DNA of 64,000 bases from positions 9,913,891 to 9,977,890 of the forward strand of contig NC_092180.1 in the NCBI RefSeq assembly GCF_043641665.1. The letters run 5' to 3'. The DNA is from Enoplosus armatus. Its lineage: Eukaryota > Chordata > Actinopteri > Centrarchiformes > Enoplosidae. The notes under the pieces are model-generated. The model worked only from the letters and a program-made list of their open reading frames with translations, was not told the DNA's origin and did no database searches. Shown here in pieces: positions 49,796 through 63,523 of the stretch; the first letter of the stretch is position 1; each line of letters starts with the position of its first letter. Both the position numbers and the translations under genes were made by a program.

Positions 49796-51960
49796 TTTGC
49801 GACGTGTCAAATTTTATGAGTAGTTCAAACATTGAAAGTGAACAGACTACAGTAGTACATTTTTTTAATCGATTATTATTTAGGTCATTCAGTCTTATTG
49901 GGTTTGTTTTCATGGAAACAATTGGTCAGTTTCTGAAAAGATTGCACTTCAGTATATAATTGCAATGATATCATTGCAACATCTGGTTTATCCTAATAAC
50001 TGTTAATAAAAGTTATAAGTTTCATGGGCAGCCATGAGCTTGTATTACAGGCAGTGCTCATGCACAGCCTGTAATAGGTACACTTGCGCATTTCATCCAG
50101 GAATCTTTATTGCTTCTGAAGCGGAACACTTAGGCCCAATTAAGTTCCTTTTCTTAGGATTTGATTCCTTACCGGTTGTCTGTATGTATGTACAGACACC
50201 AACCCCTTCATTCAGGTTGTACAAATGCTGCTTAGTTATGCAGTCCTGCACATGAGTCCCTGCAAATGTGAAATGACAGACTTAGCCAAAGGGATGACCC
50301 ACTGGCAGCTCACTGTCATTGGCTTTCCCCCTGTGGATTAATTTGTCATGAACATTAGGGATATCATCCTTCAAGTCAGCCAATGAAAGTCATGGGATTG
50401 GCAGATAAAGGGCATGGGGGATTTCAAGAGGGTAGATTCACAGGGCTTTGTATATATTAGAGTGTGACATAAAGCCTGGAGCTAGTGTGTACTGCTCTGC
50501 TTCAAGGTAATGGATACCTGTCTTCTTAATCGTGTCCACACAGACCTAGAAGGAATAAGAAGGGGGCAGGATACTGCAAGGGATGCAGTAATGGGCATCC
50601 CTGCATGACTGTTATAGGTTTAGACAAAATCTAAAAAGTTAAAAATAAATACAAGCTAGATGATACCAGCAAATTTTATGCACTACTTAAAAAAATCTGT
50701 TGAAAGTTCTAAAAGTACTAAAAAACTCTTTAAGTGGGTCTTTTGGTTTTTTTTTTGGTTTTCCCAAATCTCCACTTTCCTCAACCTGCAGCTGGACAGC
50801 GACCAGCTCAAGAGATAAATATATTTCTCAGAACCTGGAGGAGACCCAAACAGAGCTTAAAGGAGAGTGAATATTGGATTTACTCTTATGAAGTGGGCAT
50901 AAACACAGCTCCAAATGAACTCTTATAAAGTGTGCAGAAACACAGCTCCAAATAAATGCTAATCTTGCTCCATGTCTGTTGGATGTGTAAGAATTGTATG
51001 CTAACACGTTTCCTGTAACAGCTGTCTAAGGTTGTTTTCAGGTTTTTACGATGCTCCCAATGGTCAAAAAGCCAGTTACTGAAGTTTTAACAGCCTTTGT
51101 GCATTGGTACCTACGCACTCAAGTTATAAAGTAACAATTAGCTGTAGTCCTCTAGCAGTACTTTCTAATTTATAAGAACAAGTTATTAGATTTATTTGAA
51201 CCTCTCATTTACTATTGCCTACTGCACAATGTATGTTCTCCTGTGGCTGTGAATTTTACAGCTGCTTTACATCTCCATCATCCTTGTACATAGATTTGAG
51301 CTTGACTTAACTTGGCATGGGTCTGTGTTTTAAAGTCACAAATGCATTTATCTTGCCTGTTTCAATCAAGCTTGAATTAGCTTTGAATTGGCCTGCTCAT
51401 GCTAGCCTGATCATGCTAGCTATTGTGTATCTACTCCAAATCTAAGATTAATCAAGTTTTTATCAAAGGGTGTTGCTTAAAAAGGAACACCCCTACTCTT
51501 ATGTGAACCTCACAGGTGAAGGTTTCTTCCTAAGGTTTTGTTTGTTTTCTCCTGTCCAATGTACAGGGATGTTCTAAATCTTGACATGATCTGGCTGGTT
51601 GTTTTGTCTATGTAATGTAATGTATTTTTCATTAATTCATTTATTACTGTGAAAGAGTCACTGATACACAGCTGGAGCTGCTGAGTGTGAGTCACACATG
51701 TTGAGTTGGCACTTACCAGGAGGACTCAGTCTGATAGGATAGGCAGGATTATCTGCTTTTAACAACAGGTCTGCAGACAGTGACAACTGACCTCACTGAG
51801 GAGGGGCCCAAGTGAAAAGGTAATATAACTACAGAAATCAATAAAGTAGCAAATTATTTTGAACAAATGGTGCCTTTCCTTGCATGCCAATTTATCTGTC
51901 ATTCTGTTTGGTATTTCTCTCTGCTAAGATAAGTATTTTGTGAAACTCACAGTAATGCTG

Positions 51961-51974
51961 CCCCCCCCCCCCCC
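51961..51974. repeat. Poly-C run of 14
   Basis: Fourteen consecutive C residues; its length may be a sequencing or assembly estimate. Confidence 0.85.
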
Positions 51975-54900
51975 GAGTGCCTTCATGCTCCTTCTCCAAC
52001 TCCAGAAGGAGTTGCTCCCTTTTCCTGGGCTTGACCAGTGGTTGTAATCTCGTTTTACTGAACTCTAAGGACCCCATCGTCTTGTTAGCTCCAGTGCAAA
52101 GAACAAGTCCATTCATTATATGGAGCCTGATGAATGACTTGGTCAGACAGTAAGGGAAAGCCAAGGTGTAAATGTTCAACCTCTCATAAATCACATAGAC
52201 GGGCAAGTCTAGACCTTAACCTACATGTACTCAGGAGTGATGATACCTTTGTATATTCCTACCCAGTTGTGTAGAAAAATAGTTTGAGAATAGTGCTGTG
52301 CTTCTGTCTGTCTCTGAATGGTAAAGTGTCGGTTTATGAAGATACGCATCATAGACTGAGACTGTGAAAATTCTCCTTGTAATATGGTGTCAAGAAATAA
52401 TATGCAGTAGATTGATGTCAGTCGTAAATGCTCTTTTCTTAACTGGTTCTTTACAGTTTGTAAGAAAATTATTAACTTTCGCACATTAGTCACACAGAAA
52501 TCAGTCTTTCAAACATGTCAGTTATTTTATATAAACAAGCTTTTGACAGTACAGAACATTACATTAGGCCTTTCTTGCACACATACACATGTACACATAC
52601 AAAGAGTTCTTAAGGCCTACTCTTCATCACTTGCATGAGCCCTGCATCTTATTACCGCTGTGTTTGAAACATAGTATAATGCCTGGTTTAGTTCTGAAAA
52701 TAAGCTATGGTCTCCAGGTACTTCTTCCTTCCTGATTAAAACAACACTGTCTACTGAGTTTGCAACTTACATGATGAATAATTAGTCAGTTAAATGAAAT
52801 ACAACCAGAGATGGAACAGGCTTATTCTTTGTCAACGTATGACCTCCCTGGGTAAGGGTTGTCCTTATGGGTGCTTATTGATTCCAGTTCAATTCCTCAA
52901 AACCATCTTTGTTGCTGTTTTTACTTGCGTTGAATACTAGTTTTTGCTCATTCTATGCCATTAGGACTGGGTGCATACACAACAGTATTTTTAACACCAT
53001 GCAAGATAAAGGTTTCAAATTTGGAGGTCTTGAGGACACTTCTCCAATATAAGACCAGAGGTTGGGGACTAATCTAAACCAGTCTCATATTGTGAAATTC
53101 CACGCAGAACAAGTAATGCTTGAAAAAGGTGAACTCAATTTAATTTGAATAAAACATGCTTACAGTATCTACAACCTAACTTGAGTAATCTGTAAAATGG
53201 ACATTTTTTTCACAATCACTTATATTCTTAAAAGTTAGTGCAGGCTTTATCTTTTCTTTTTCAAAAATGTTGATTAATATTTAAAGTTCCTGGCTTAAAC
53301 AAATGTAGTTCAACTATTTGGTGGTACATTGGAGCGCAGAAAGAATAGTGTCGGAACCTATGAAGACGATGTTGTAACATTGAGTCTCAATATTAACAAT
53401 GTCAATAATTAATATTTCTCATTTTTTCGCATTTGGTTATTAAGAATGTTACATCTCTCACGCTGCCATGTTGATTTAAATAGTGATACTGCATAGTGCT
53501 TCTCCCTGTTTGCTGCCCCATTTCCTAGTCTATTTTTACTTAAGTGAGGGCAAAGGAACACTGAGATCTTCATTTGGCTCTCCTAAAAAGCCAAAAGTAT
53601 GGACTCAGATCAGTCTCAATATAAATGAATGTGTGCAGAGAAGGATGCACAAATGTATTTTGGGATTTATATATCAAAGACTGAATATTTTTTTATTCAT
53701 ACAAAAATACTTTATTGTATATAAATGTAAAAAAAAATCCACATTAAAAAAAGATTCACAAATGTATTTTCTGCTGCACGCACAAATATTTCCTGTTTTA
53801 AATAAATGTAGTACAAATCCACAAATCAAAAACATATTTGGATGTTGTTACATTTGTGTATAGACTGTTGAACCTGTATTTACAAACTTTACATCATGTG
53901 TGAACTTCACTGCATTTGTGTATGGGTCTTTGGAGACTCGATTCGATTGGCTCGATTCATCTTATCCAATCAGTCAGCCAATCAATACGTGTTTTTGATT
54001 TCTTTAAATCATTTTCCATGGTAATAGTATCAGTGTCCGTGAGTGTCATTAAGATGGTAGTGAAAGAATAATTTGCATTATGTTGTTTGAGTAGACTTTT
54101 AAGATGAAGACTGCAAGTCAGTTTGCAGGCTTTTAATGCTGCTTTAATCTAAACTGAATGAGATGGACATGGTTAGGCTGGCATGCCACATAAATCTCCT
54201 ATTTTATGTGGATTGTGGATGTTGGAAACAGTACCTTTGGTTTGGTAAACAGTGAAGGCAGTTATCAATTTTAAGAAAGGAAAGCAGAGGGTGTGTTCCA
54301 ACAACTGTGAAATACAGTGAAATACAATCTTAAAGAGACTTGACCGGGAAATTACAAAACTAGATTCAAGATTTTGTTCTGAAAGTAATATGTGGTCCAA
54401 CTTTCTATTGTCTCGCAGAAAACCAAAGGGTCATGTGAACAAGTAAATAAAGCATATTCATAGTAGGCTTTATTTCTGACAAAGGCTTTCCTTGTCACCT
54501 CCTCTGGTTTTGATTATCAAGGCTCAGTCAAGCTCTGAGTAACATAAAGGTGGCATCTGAGACAAAAAGGAGCATTTCTGATATTTCAACAAAGACCCTT
54601 TTTTCCCCTTCCTTTTAATAATAAAAACTATTAAAAAGATATTCAAATAATGCATTGATATTATCTTATCATTTTAGAAAGTGGTGTCAGAACTGTGTGC
54701 AGATCATTTTTAGAATATTTGCAGTGGAAACCTAATAATAATGAAACTCATTATCTTTATATTTGCCACAGTGGGTATTCCTTCCTAATTTCTTTATATT
54801 TTGTTAGGACTTGTCTCAGTTTATTTCCTGGTACATGTAGTAGAATGCACAATTTACTTTGGCAGTGCCGTTGTGCAACCTTTCCACACTATCTATTTCA

Positions 54901-57141
54901 AAATGCCATCATACTTGTCAACATAACATCACAGAAAGGTCAGCACCCCAATCTATCCACCTCCTGAGGCCACCTGGTATAGTGGTAACTAGGTGCAAAT
55001 TGGAAAGTGCTACTCATGGACATCTGCACTGCTTAACTTAGAGAAAGAGAGACTCCAAAGACACAGTACAATTAGGCTTGGTGACACCACATTTCTCTGT
55101 AAACAGCCTACCTGTAGTAGTAGTTTACATACCCCCACTACATAATTATCATTACATTATCAATTAAAACCTCCCTGGCATGCATTTTATGACATATTTT
55201 GTTGTCAACAATCCTCTGAGCTGTACTACACAAATAAAATAAACAAGCCAGCAAATACACATTAAACTCATTTTCAGAAGACTATGTCAAAACCTAGTAT
55301 ATGGCTGGACTCTGTGTAGTCAATGTGCTCCTGAGCACAGCAGCAGTTTGCTGTAAAGCTTTGTTCATGCTCAACGCAGCGTCACGGGCACGAATGTGTG
55401 CACGCCAAAAGTGAAGTCAACTCACCTCTGGTGCTGACATGTAGGCTTCGAGGTTGAAGTTTTAGAGTTTACAATTAATAACAGTAACATACTCCAGGTT
55501 TTTTTGTCTCTCTGACAGACAGACATGAGACATGTCTTGATATGTAACTCTAAGACCAGTAAACAGACAGTCTCTATTCTAGAATCTTCTTACAATGAGG
55601 CAATAGTGGCCTGATTCCGATGGAATTCACATCACATTCACATACATCACATTTAAACTATTAATTGGCCTGCTGCTGAATAGATGGGTTAAATGCATTT
55701 CATGCCAAAGTAGGCAACCTACAGGGGCAGAGAGGAACATATTAATTGACACTGTTGTGGCATTCAACCAACTTAGGAAGAATGAATCATCATTACTATG
55801 TATGAAGGCATCTGTGTGCCAAAAAAAAATGGGCAGCGACGAAAGCATTAAAAAAGAACATGGTAAAGACAGTTTATAATACTTTAGTGGATATAAGGAA
55901 CCATTCTGTCGGCCACCACATCAAAAGAGAGACAAATATTTAAAAGAATGTATCAGCGTGTCTGGGTTAAAGTTAACCAGGATGACTGCCAGTAGTAGTG
56001 TCGTGAATTCCTCTAACATACGTATCAGTAGTCAGCACAATATGAAAAAGATTGGACTTCTGAATTCCTTTGGTAGCATTTACATGACAACTCTATCCAG
56101 TGAAAACCATATTTCTACATGATAAGCGAAACTACATATTATCTACATTTGAGGTTCATGAAACCTTATCAAAACACAGTGGATACTTGGTTTTCAAATT
56201 CTTTTCAAATTGATGGTTGCCAACCTTACAAGGCTGGGTTTCTCAGTTTGATTGACATTTTAGAGATACCTGGTTTTCGCCAGTGGTAATTTGTTTCTGT
56301 GTTTACTCTGGCAGATGGTGACACTTCTCCTTGTAATTTCCATAAAAACATTTTGAGGCGGTGTATTGGACTTTACTTAAGATGTGTGATAACACTAGTC
56401 ATGCACTGTTCTCCAGTATAATGCAGCACTCATGCACCTATTCAGATGTACTGTGGCACATTTTGTATCCTTTAAGGTAATAGTTAAATCACTAACCATG
56501 ATGATCGTTTTATTCTTAACAGAGAATAGGGATAATGCAGACAGCATTAACTCTCAAATGACTATGTAAATTCAATAAGCTACTTTATTAAGATAACCTT
56601 GTTTTAATTAATTAGAATTGCGTGGTCTGGAAAGAATTTAACACAGGACAGAGACCAATCTTATTTAGGTTTTATATGCTTATAGAAAACTCAACAAAAG
56701 TACTTGAATTTTGACACCATCAAGATGTTTTTCTAACATAAAGAGACAAATAACTCTGTATACTTAAAATAACTTTTAAACAATATCCAACTATCAGTTA
56801 GCGTTAAAGCATGTCTCAATCAGTGTACATCTGACACTTACATTACAGACAGTGAAACTCTGGGCTGTCATGAGGGTATAAAAAAATGCAAGGAGGAGAG
56901 AAAGACAAAGAGGGGAAATGAAAGGGAAGGAAAGAACAAGAGAGTCAGTTGTCAAGACACATTTTCATTGTGGGATAGATTTATTTTTGTTGCCTGAGTT
57001 ACCACATTTTGAGAACATCTGATCAGTCACACAGTTGAAGGAGAGGGAGACCCTCTGGTGTGCAAAGTGCATTGGATAAAAAGTCAATTATACAACTGTC
57101 CAAATATCATTCCTCTGTCTCCATTCAAATGCTCCCTTGTC

Positions 57142-57143
<2 letters not shown>

Positions 57144-57187
<44 letters not shown>
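57144..57187. repeat. (CT)n microsatellite
   Basis: About 22 perfect CT units. Confidence 0.95.
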
Positions 57188-57190
<3 letters not shown>

Positions 57191-57454
57191 ATCTGTAATG
57201 GCTCTCCTCTGGCTGAACATACTGTAGCCTCTCTAATTTGCTGGTCTTTGAACTAAAACCAAAAGGAGGGCTAGTGAGAGACTGACAAGTCGACAGACAG
57301 AAAGACAGCAAGATGTAATAGAATTTGGAAAGTGCTGACAATGTTTGACATTATTGATCTAAGTTCTCTTAGAGGACGACTCACATTATCGGGTCTAGAC
57401 AATAAAAATTAATTTTTCATCATCGGTTATAAGTCTGTCAATCATTTGTATCAG

Positions 57455-57960
57455 ACAGTGCTAAATTTGCATTTTGATCTGATGATAGCGCCGGACAATA
57501 AGTTAAGGTATCATTAAAGCTTTCATAGTTTCCATTTGACACGAATGTCAGATTTCCAGATTTCATGGAAATCAATCCAACAGTTGTCAAGATATTTCAC
57601 TCAAAACCAACCTCATGGAGGTGCTAAAGGTTAATCAGGGGATCACCAAAGTCATTAGGATTTGTTGCCTAGGAACCATGAAGAACCATGAATGCCTGTA
57701 CAAGACATTGTCCTAATCCTTCTTATAGATGTTGAGATACTTCACTGAACAAGTGAAGACTTTGACCTGGGGGTGGTGCTAGATGAGAAGTTAAGCAATC
57801 ACAAAAGTCAGTAGGATTCATCCTCTGAGGCCATTAATGTTAGTCCAAAATTTCATGGAAATCCATCCAATAAATGTTGAAATATTTCAGTCAGGACCAA
57901 AGTGGTGGAACGACCAACTGTGCAATCCCCACAGGTGAGCATATGAATGAGAAATTAAAA
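57455..57960 (+). repeat. Three degenerate tandem units of a teleost repeat
   Basis: Each unit ends with a version of TTTCATGGAAATC(C)ATCCAA followed by GTTGAGATATTTCA: at 57562, about 57698 (the most diverged) and 57849. Units start with GGTGCTA...GGGGATCACCAAAGTCAT...AGGATT. Spacing is about 136 and 151 bp. The last unit ends GGACCAAAGTGGTGGAACGA. I know this as a common teleost repeat; no coding capacity. Confidence 0.75.
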
Positions 57961-60029
57961 CTCATATGTAGTAATAAAATGGTAAAAATGCAATAATTGC
58001 AATAATGCAATAATTCTAAACCATTCTCTGTTTGACTTGCTGTAGCCTGCCTTATGTTTGCTCTCTAAATTTTACATAATCTTCATTTTCATTAATAATG
58101 TCTTCATTTTTAGAACAAATTTAGTGTGTTTCCCTAGATAATTTTATGATATGGTTCTCTTCGTCTATGCCACATACTATGTACTTCTTTTGTGTAAATG
58201 CATATGCATAATAGAGAGCATAGGAAAAGTGTGCTGATAGTGCTCCTGATGGATAAATAAGACACACAAGTTCATCCACATAGAGCATCAGTAATAAGGG
58301 ACAAAGTGTTGGTTGTCTTCTAACTTTAACAATGTCCTTCCCCAGACACAAGAGCTCTGTTCTGTGTTGTCATAATTATATTTAAAAAAAAACATCAACA
58401 GGTCTGCCACATCCACCTTTTATATCTTCATTCTCCATGGAAATATATGGTACGTCTCTCTGAGATCACAGGCTGGGCAAGTGCTTTGTTGTCTTTATGT
58501 ATATTAGTGAATGCTCAGTGGATACTATATTTAAATGCTGGAAACATACACCTCCAGCTGGAGATCTAATTAAAAGTAGGCAGCTAAAGTTTCACAGACA
58601 ATTGGTACATATGCAACCTTGCTCCTGGACACCGGTCTCAGTGTCATTTCAGATGGTGGCATGTTAGTGCCTTGGGTGCATATCCACCTTACCAGTTTAA
58701 TTGAACAGCTGCTCAGCATCAAGATTCATACACACGTACCTACTTCCTTGAGTCTGATGGCTGCTTTATTGTGACAAATATGGGGGCAATTTATTGGTCT
58801 CCCTGGACAGTAAATAGAAGGTTACATGCAGCACCAGAGCTTTAATTGCATTGTCAGGAGAAGGTAATGTCTAGCCATGGCAGCTCTGATGTGTGCACAT
58901 AAACTCACATGGCTGTACACATTCACACACCACCTACAGTCTGTATGCACATGCAGTTTGTGTCTGAATAAATGTACCTGCACATGCACACACATGCATT
59001 GCGCTTCGAGAAAATAAGATATTTGTCAAGGTCCTCTTTCTATGGATCCTCTCTTTTCCCATCGGTTACACTTCACTGCAGCCAACATGGGACAGATACA
59101 GACACACAGCTGTTTGCAGGGGCTTTATTTTGATAACACTGTCAGGGCATCAAGTGGATTACTCACGTTATCTTGTCACAATATATACTTTCGACATATA
59201 TCTACTTTTATCCGTTAATCTGTTGTTCAGGGAATATTAGGCTGCCATGTGTAATTAATGTGAAATAGGCTTGGTGATGAAGGAAATCTATCCCGATAGT
59301 GATTTTCCAGAAGAAAATACTATAAAATGCAATAAATTAAATGCATATTGGAGTACTCTAGATCCATATACTTAAATCAGCATTACATTTTTGTATCTTA
59401 GTGAAATATAATTAGCAATCCTAATTTGAGGCTTTGGAGACTTTAAATATTGCTGCAAGCAGGTATGAACAAGACAAAATTTGAGCTTGTGCTTTTAGCT
59501 AAATGCTAACATCAGCATAGCATCATGCCGGCGTGTGACAATGCTAATGTTGATGATTAGCATGTTTACAGGGACGCTAGAAGTCAGAGTTGGGGGTGCG
59601 GAGAGAAAGTCAGTCTATATAATGAAGTCATACTAAATGCCATGCAACATTCATTCATTTGAGTGGCCAGGACAATTTAAATCTAATTGTAATTGGCAAC
59701 ATTTTCCATCAGTTTTAGAATGTTTCACACTACAACAGACAACACCAAAATGATGTATGTAAAAGCAGCCTCAGCAACTACACAGGCAAGAACACTGAAG
59801 TCAAGCATGGAAATTGCAAGATGATGATGAGGGAGGGAGACAGCACGTGCATGCAGGCAAAAAGATGTGGCCCATGATCAGTTCATCATAGTTTATAATA
59901 ATTCGAGGCAGTGAGGATACAGCCATTTCACACAGGAGACAAGCGTGTACGTGGATCTACTGATGCACATTCAACCTGCGTTGAGACATGTGAGACGGCT
60001 GTCACTCCTGTCTGTAGTGTAGTTCATAC
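57961..60029. other. Non-coding DNA, no gene seen
   Basis: Apart from the GCTAACAT-type repeat at 59488-59575, nothing is recognised between the tandem units and the LINE. Confidence 0.5.
59488..59575 (-). repeat. GCTAACAT-rich teleost repeat fragment
   Basis: Contains GTGCTTTTAGCTAAATGCTA, ACATCAGCATAGCAT, GACAATGCTAATGTTGATGA and TTAGCATGTTTAC. The alternation of GCTAAC/GTTAGC-type words is a common teleost repeat module, here inverted relative to the form I usually recall. Confidence 0.55.
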
Positions 60030-61038
60030 ACTTCACTGACAACTTGACTCAGCAATAGTTGGATGTATCAGTAAGGGTGATGACGAGGAGTACAGGGTTG
60101 CTGTGGACAACTTTGTCACATGGTGCGAGCAGAACCACCTGCAGCTCAACGTGACAAAGACAAAGGAGCTGACTGTGGATCTGAGGAGGACCAAGGTGCC
60201 GATGACCCCTGTTTCCATTCAGGGTGTCAGTGTGGACATTGTAGAGGATTACAAGTACCTGGGAGTTCACATTGACAAAAAACTGGATTGGGCGAAGAAC
60301 ACTAATGCCCTCTACAAGAAGGGCCAGAGCCGTCTCTATTTTCTGAGGCGGCTGAGGTCCTTCAACATCTGCCGAACTGTGCTGAGGATGTTCTATAAGT
60401 CTGTGGTGGCCAGTGCTATCCTCTATGCTGTTGCATGCTGGGGCAGCAGGCTGAGGGTGGCGGACTCCAACAGACTCAATAAACTGATCCGCAAGGCCAG
60501 TGACGTTGTGGGGGTGGAGCTGGACTCTCTGACAGTGATGTCAGAGAGAAGGATGCTGTCCAAGCTGTGGGTCATCTTGGACAATGTCTCACATCCTCTC
60601 CATGACGTACTGGTCAGGCATAAGAGCACCTTCAGTGGGAGACTCATTCCTCCCAAATGTACAACAGAGCGACACAGGAAATCACTCCTGCCTGTGGCCA
60701 TCAAACTGTTCAACTCCTCCCTCTGAGTGTCAGACACTCATAAACAGACTGGAAATCTTCTACATATACTACCTCAATATTACTTATTCTTAAATGACAT
60801 ACATTTATGCAATACATACATATATATATATATACATTGCTGTTGTATATATTTTTTACTTTTAATTTTCACTTCAATATTGTAAATGTGTATATGTTTT
60901 ATTTTCTATTTCTTATTTTTATATTTTGTACATACTTTTATTTCTAAATTTATGCTGCTTTCTAATCTTGAATGGGAGCACCAGTACTGTACAATTTCCC
61001 CCCGGGGATCAATAAAGTATTTCTGATTCTGATTCTGA
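60030..61038 (+). mobile_element. 5'-truncated L2-type LINE, best preserved copy in the window
   Basis: An uninterrupted frame from 60040 to TGA at 60724-60726 encodes about 228 residues: the segment after the catalytic site (IVGCISKGDDEEYRVAVDNF), WCEQNHLQLNVTKTKELTVD, YKYLGVHIDKKLDWAKN, GQSRLYFLRRLRSFNICRT, YKSVVASAILYAVACWG, and a C-terminal end LLPVAIKLFNSSL. The catalytic FADD itself appears at 60032-60043 as FTDN and is out of frame with the rest, so the copy is inactive. A 3' UTR of about 300 bp with an AT run ends AATAAAGTA plus three TTCTGA-type units, the usual end of such elements. No target duplication was found. A GTG at 60103 has been read as a start, but the protein match extends upstream. 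Confidence 0.9.
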
Positions 61039-61659
61039 GAATGATGCAGTTACATTAGGCTAGATGATCAAAGAAAGTTTTTCTTTCGTATCTCCACTTC
61101 AGCCCATATGCACGCTTGCTGTCTCTCTCTTGTCCATATTCTCTCTGATGATGTTTAAACATTATCATTTGAATACTCTGCCAATCCTAATTTTAGAACA
61201 ATCTCTAGTTACCAGATTTTTTATAATAAAGAACTATATCCCAATCACACATCCTGTTGTACAAATGGCCTGTAAGTGTCACTGCAGAGTGGCAGTAAAT
61301 ACAGTTATGTTACACATTATGTACTCAATCTTTTGCTGACCGGATTGAGCTCTCTCCAGGGGTCTGTCTGACAGGATCAGTGCTCAGATGTCTGTGGTTG
61401 TTTTGATTCAGTGGAACACTTGAAAAACTCTAAACTCCCTAAAACTCCTCAATGGGTGTGCGTGTGATATAAAAGCTACAACCTGCTGTGAGTAGCCTCA
61501 CTTGGCAAGAAGTATTACATTTAGAAAAATACATGTTGATAATTAACGGATCAAAAAATAAAGTAAAACCTCTATCTCACAGCGATGTACTACACATACA
61601 GTATATATCCCTGTAAAAAAGCAAAAGACATTACATGTTTTTTATTAACTGATGGTTTT

Positions 61660-61890
61660 TATAATACCTGATGTGCACATGGGAGAAGTTTGACTTCAGG
61701 CCTTTCTGGCTGAAAGATCTATCTAGAAAATGCGAGCGGAATGTTGTTTGGTTAGGTCTAGGCACCAATACTACTTTGTTAGGCTTTCTGGCAAAAAAGC
61801 GGTCTAATACATGGTTAATGTTGTGAAGCGGTTGAGTGAGAAAACAGTTGTAAAAGTTAGACCTAACCAAATGTGGTATTATTTTGTGAG
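61660..61890. repeat. Repeat related to the interior of the hAT-like element at 45511
   Basis: On the plus strand GCACATGGGAGAAGTTTGAC matches GCACGTGGGAGAAGTTTGCA at about 45620. On the minus strand, CTTCACAACATTAACCATGT and ATTAGA...GCCAGAAAG match TTTCACAACATTAACCACGT and GTTAGA...GGCAGAAAG near 45749-45800. The two matches lie in opposite orientations, so the two loci share blocks arranged differently. I saw no terminal repeats here. Confidence 0.6.
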
Positions 61891-63337
61891 GGGAGTCTGT
61901 ACCGATCCATTAACCACTTGCACCCTAATGTTCTATTTCACACAGGCTTTGACTTCTAATTGGTTATATAAGGCTTGACTTATCTTAGTGGATCTCCACG
62001 TTATCCTTGTGAGTGGACAGTTGGCAAGTGTCATGGTTAAATAGGCTGTACGACACGTTGCATTTGGAAAACCTGACAACAATTTAAATATTTATATTTT
62101 TAAATGTATTGATTGTATTTGTTTTGTTGCCATTCACATAGTTTAATATGAAAATAACCTTAAACAGACGCTTTTAAACATGTGTTTTAACACATCTGAC
62201 AAAGCTATTTATCCACAATTACTACTTGTGGTTCTTGAAGGATGAAAAAGACTTAATGAGGCTTCATCATCTCCTGAGATGGTATAATGTAGTACATGTT
62301 GTCATGTTGTTTGACAGTGTATTTCTGAGGAGGAAAAGAAAGCTTGCAAAACTATCTGCAATCCACCACTGCTCTACAAGCACATTCACTGAGTGATTCA
62401 CGGATGCCTGTTTGACTGTGTGCTTTAAAGAAGAGCAGAGACAACCCTATCTTTGCTCATATGCAACTATTCTGCATTAAAAGTTTACATTCAATGGTAA
62501 CAGTCTGTAAAATACATTCATATAACATAGAAGGTGGATGGCCTCATAAGCCCATGGCCATACACATACTTTAGTTGCCATAATGAGACAACAAAGGCAA
62601 CAGCCAAATAAATAACATTGACGGTAAATGTTTTGTAGAAATATTTAGCTTTAGCTTGTTGAAATTTCGATGGGATTACATTATCTCTAGATTTCTCAAA
62701 TTATATATGACTACACAAGACAAGGCTAGTGGTCAACCCATCTAAAAACAGTGCAAAACAAATCTATCCAAAGGTCATTGCAAATCCATGAATTCAGTGG
62801 ATGTAGGCTATGAGGTGGGAACTGATGTCTTAAAAGAAAACCTTTGGTGCGCTTTTAACTGCCGATGCAAAAGATTAATTCAAAAAGACAATTTCTTTTG
62901 AAACTAGCATCAGAGAATTTATGTATTCAGCAGAGACTCCAAAAAGGATCTACACAATGTATCCCTGTCATAAGAAATCTGAAAAACACACAAATTTCAA
63001 ACCACTTTGAAATAACATATGGTTTGTTGCTCACTGTACCTGACTTTATTTTGCTGGAATTTGTAGGTGTTTGGAAGTCTTTAAAGTGCTCAGAGGAGCA
63101 TAAGATAGTAAAGCAAACTCTAACTGAATATGACATAATGAGTGCCAGAAAGAAGTGAAAAGTCTAATGCATAACTCTCTAATTGGTGTCTGCTTTGGCA
63201 TGGGGGTGGAAGACCACCAGAAGGATAGAGCACAACTGGGGATAGAAGCAATAAATAGGAAGGAGCAGATGGTCCACTCCAGAGGACAGACACCCAAATG
63301 CATCCAACAAACTGGACACCATAAAAGTTGGAAGTAG

Positions 63338-63356
63338 GTGTGTGTGTGTGTGTGTG
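63338..63356. repeat. (GT)n microsatellite
   Basis: About nine GT units. Confidence 0.85.
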
Positions 63357-63480
63357 CGTGTGTTTGTATGTGAGTGTGTGATAGAGAGAGGGAGAGAGCG
63401 TGTGTCACTGTACTGTACATGTATTTATGCCAACAAGTTTTTTTTTTAAGATGGAAGAAGGATGAGTCTTATATAGCTTA

Positions 63481-63482
<2 letters not shown>

Positions 63483-63521
<39 letters not shown>
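63483..63521. repeat. (GT)n microsatellite
   Basis: About 19 perfect GT units. Confidence 0.95.

Positions 63522-63523
<2 letters not shown>

Larger units (their letters stand above)
47111..57454. other. Long non-coding stretch, no gene seen
   Basis: No exon or repeat protein was recognised over 10 kb. It includes the double hairpin at 49652-49795, a C14 run at 51961 and a CT microsatellite at 57144. The region 53640-53930 (ACAAATGTATTTTGGG, TACATTTGTGTATAGAC) resembles a teleost short repeat rich in 'cattTGTG' motifs, but the match is too loose to call. A tRNA-like GGTATAGTGGTAACT at 54977 has no B box or cloverleaf. Confidence 0.5.

Noticed and set aside
53640..53930. Possible teleost short element rich in ACATTTGTG-type words
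   Set aside because: No clear ends or duplications, and the resemblance could come from AT-rich simple sequence.
54977..54991. GGTATAGTGGTAACT, similar to a tRNA A box
   Set aside because: No B box at the right distance and no cloverleaf, so neither a tRNA gene nor a tRNA-derived SINE head can be supported.
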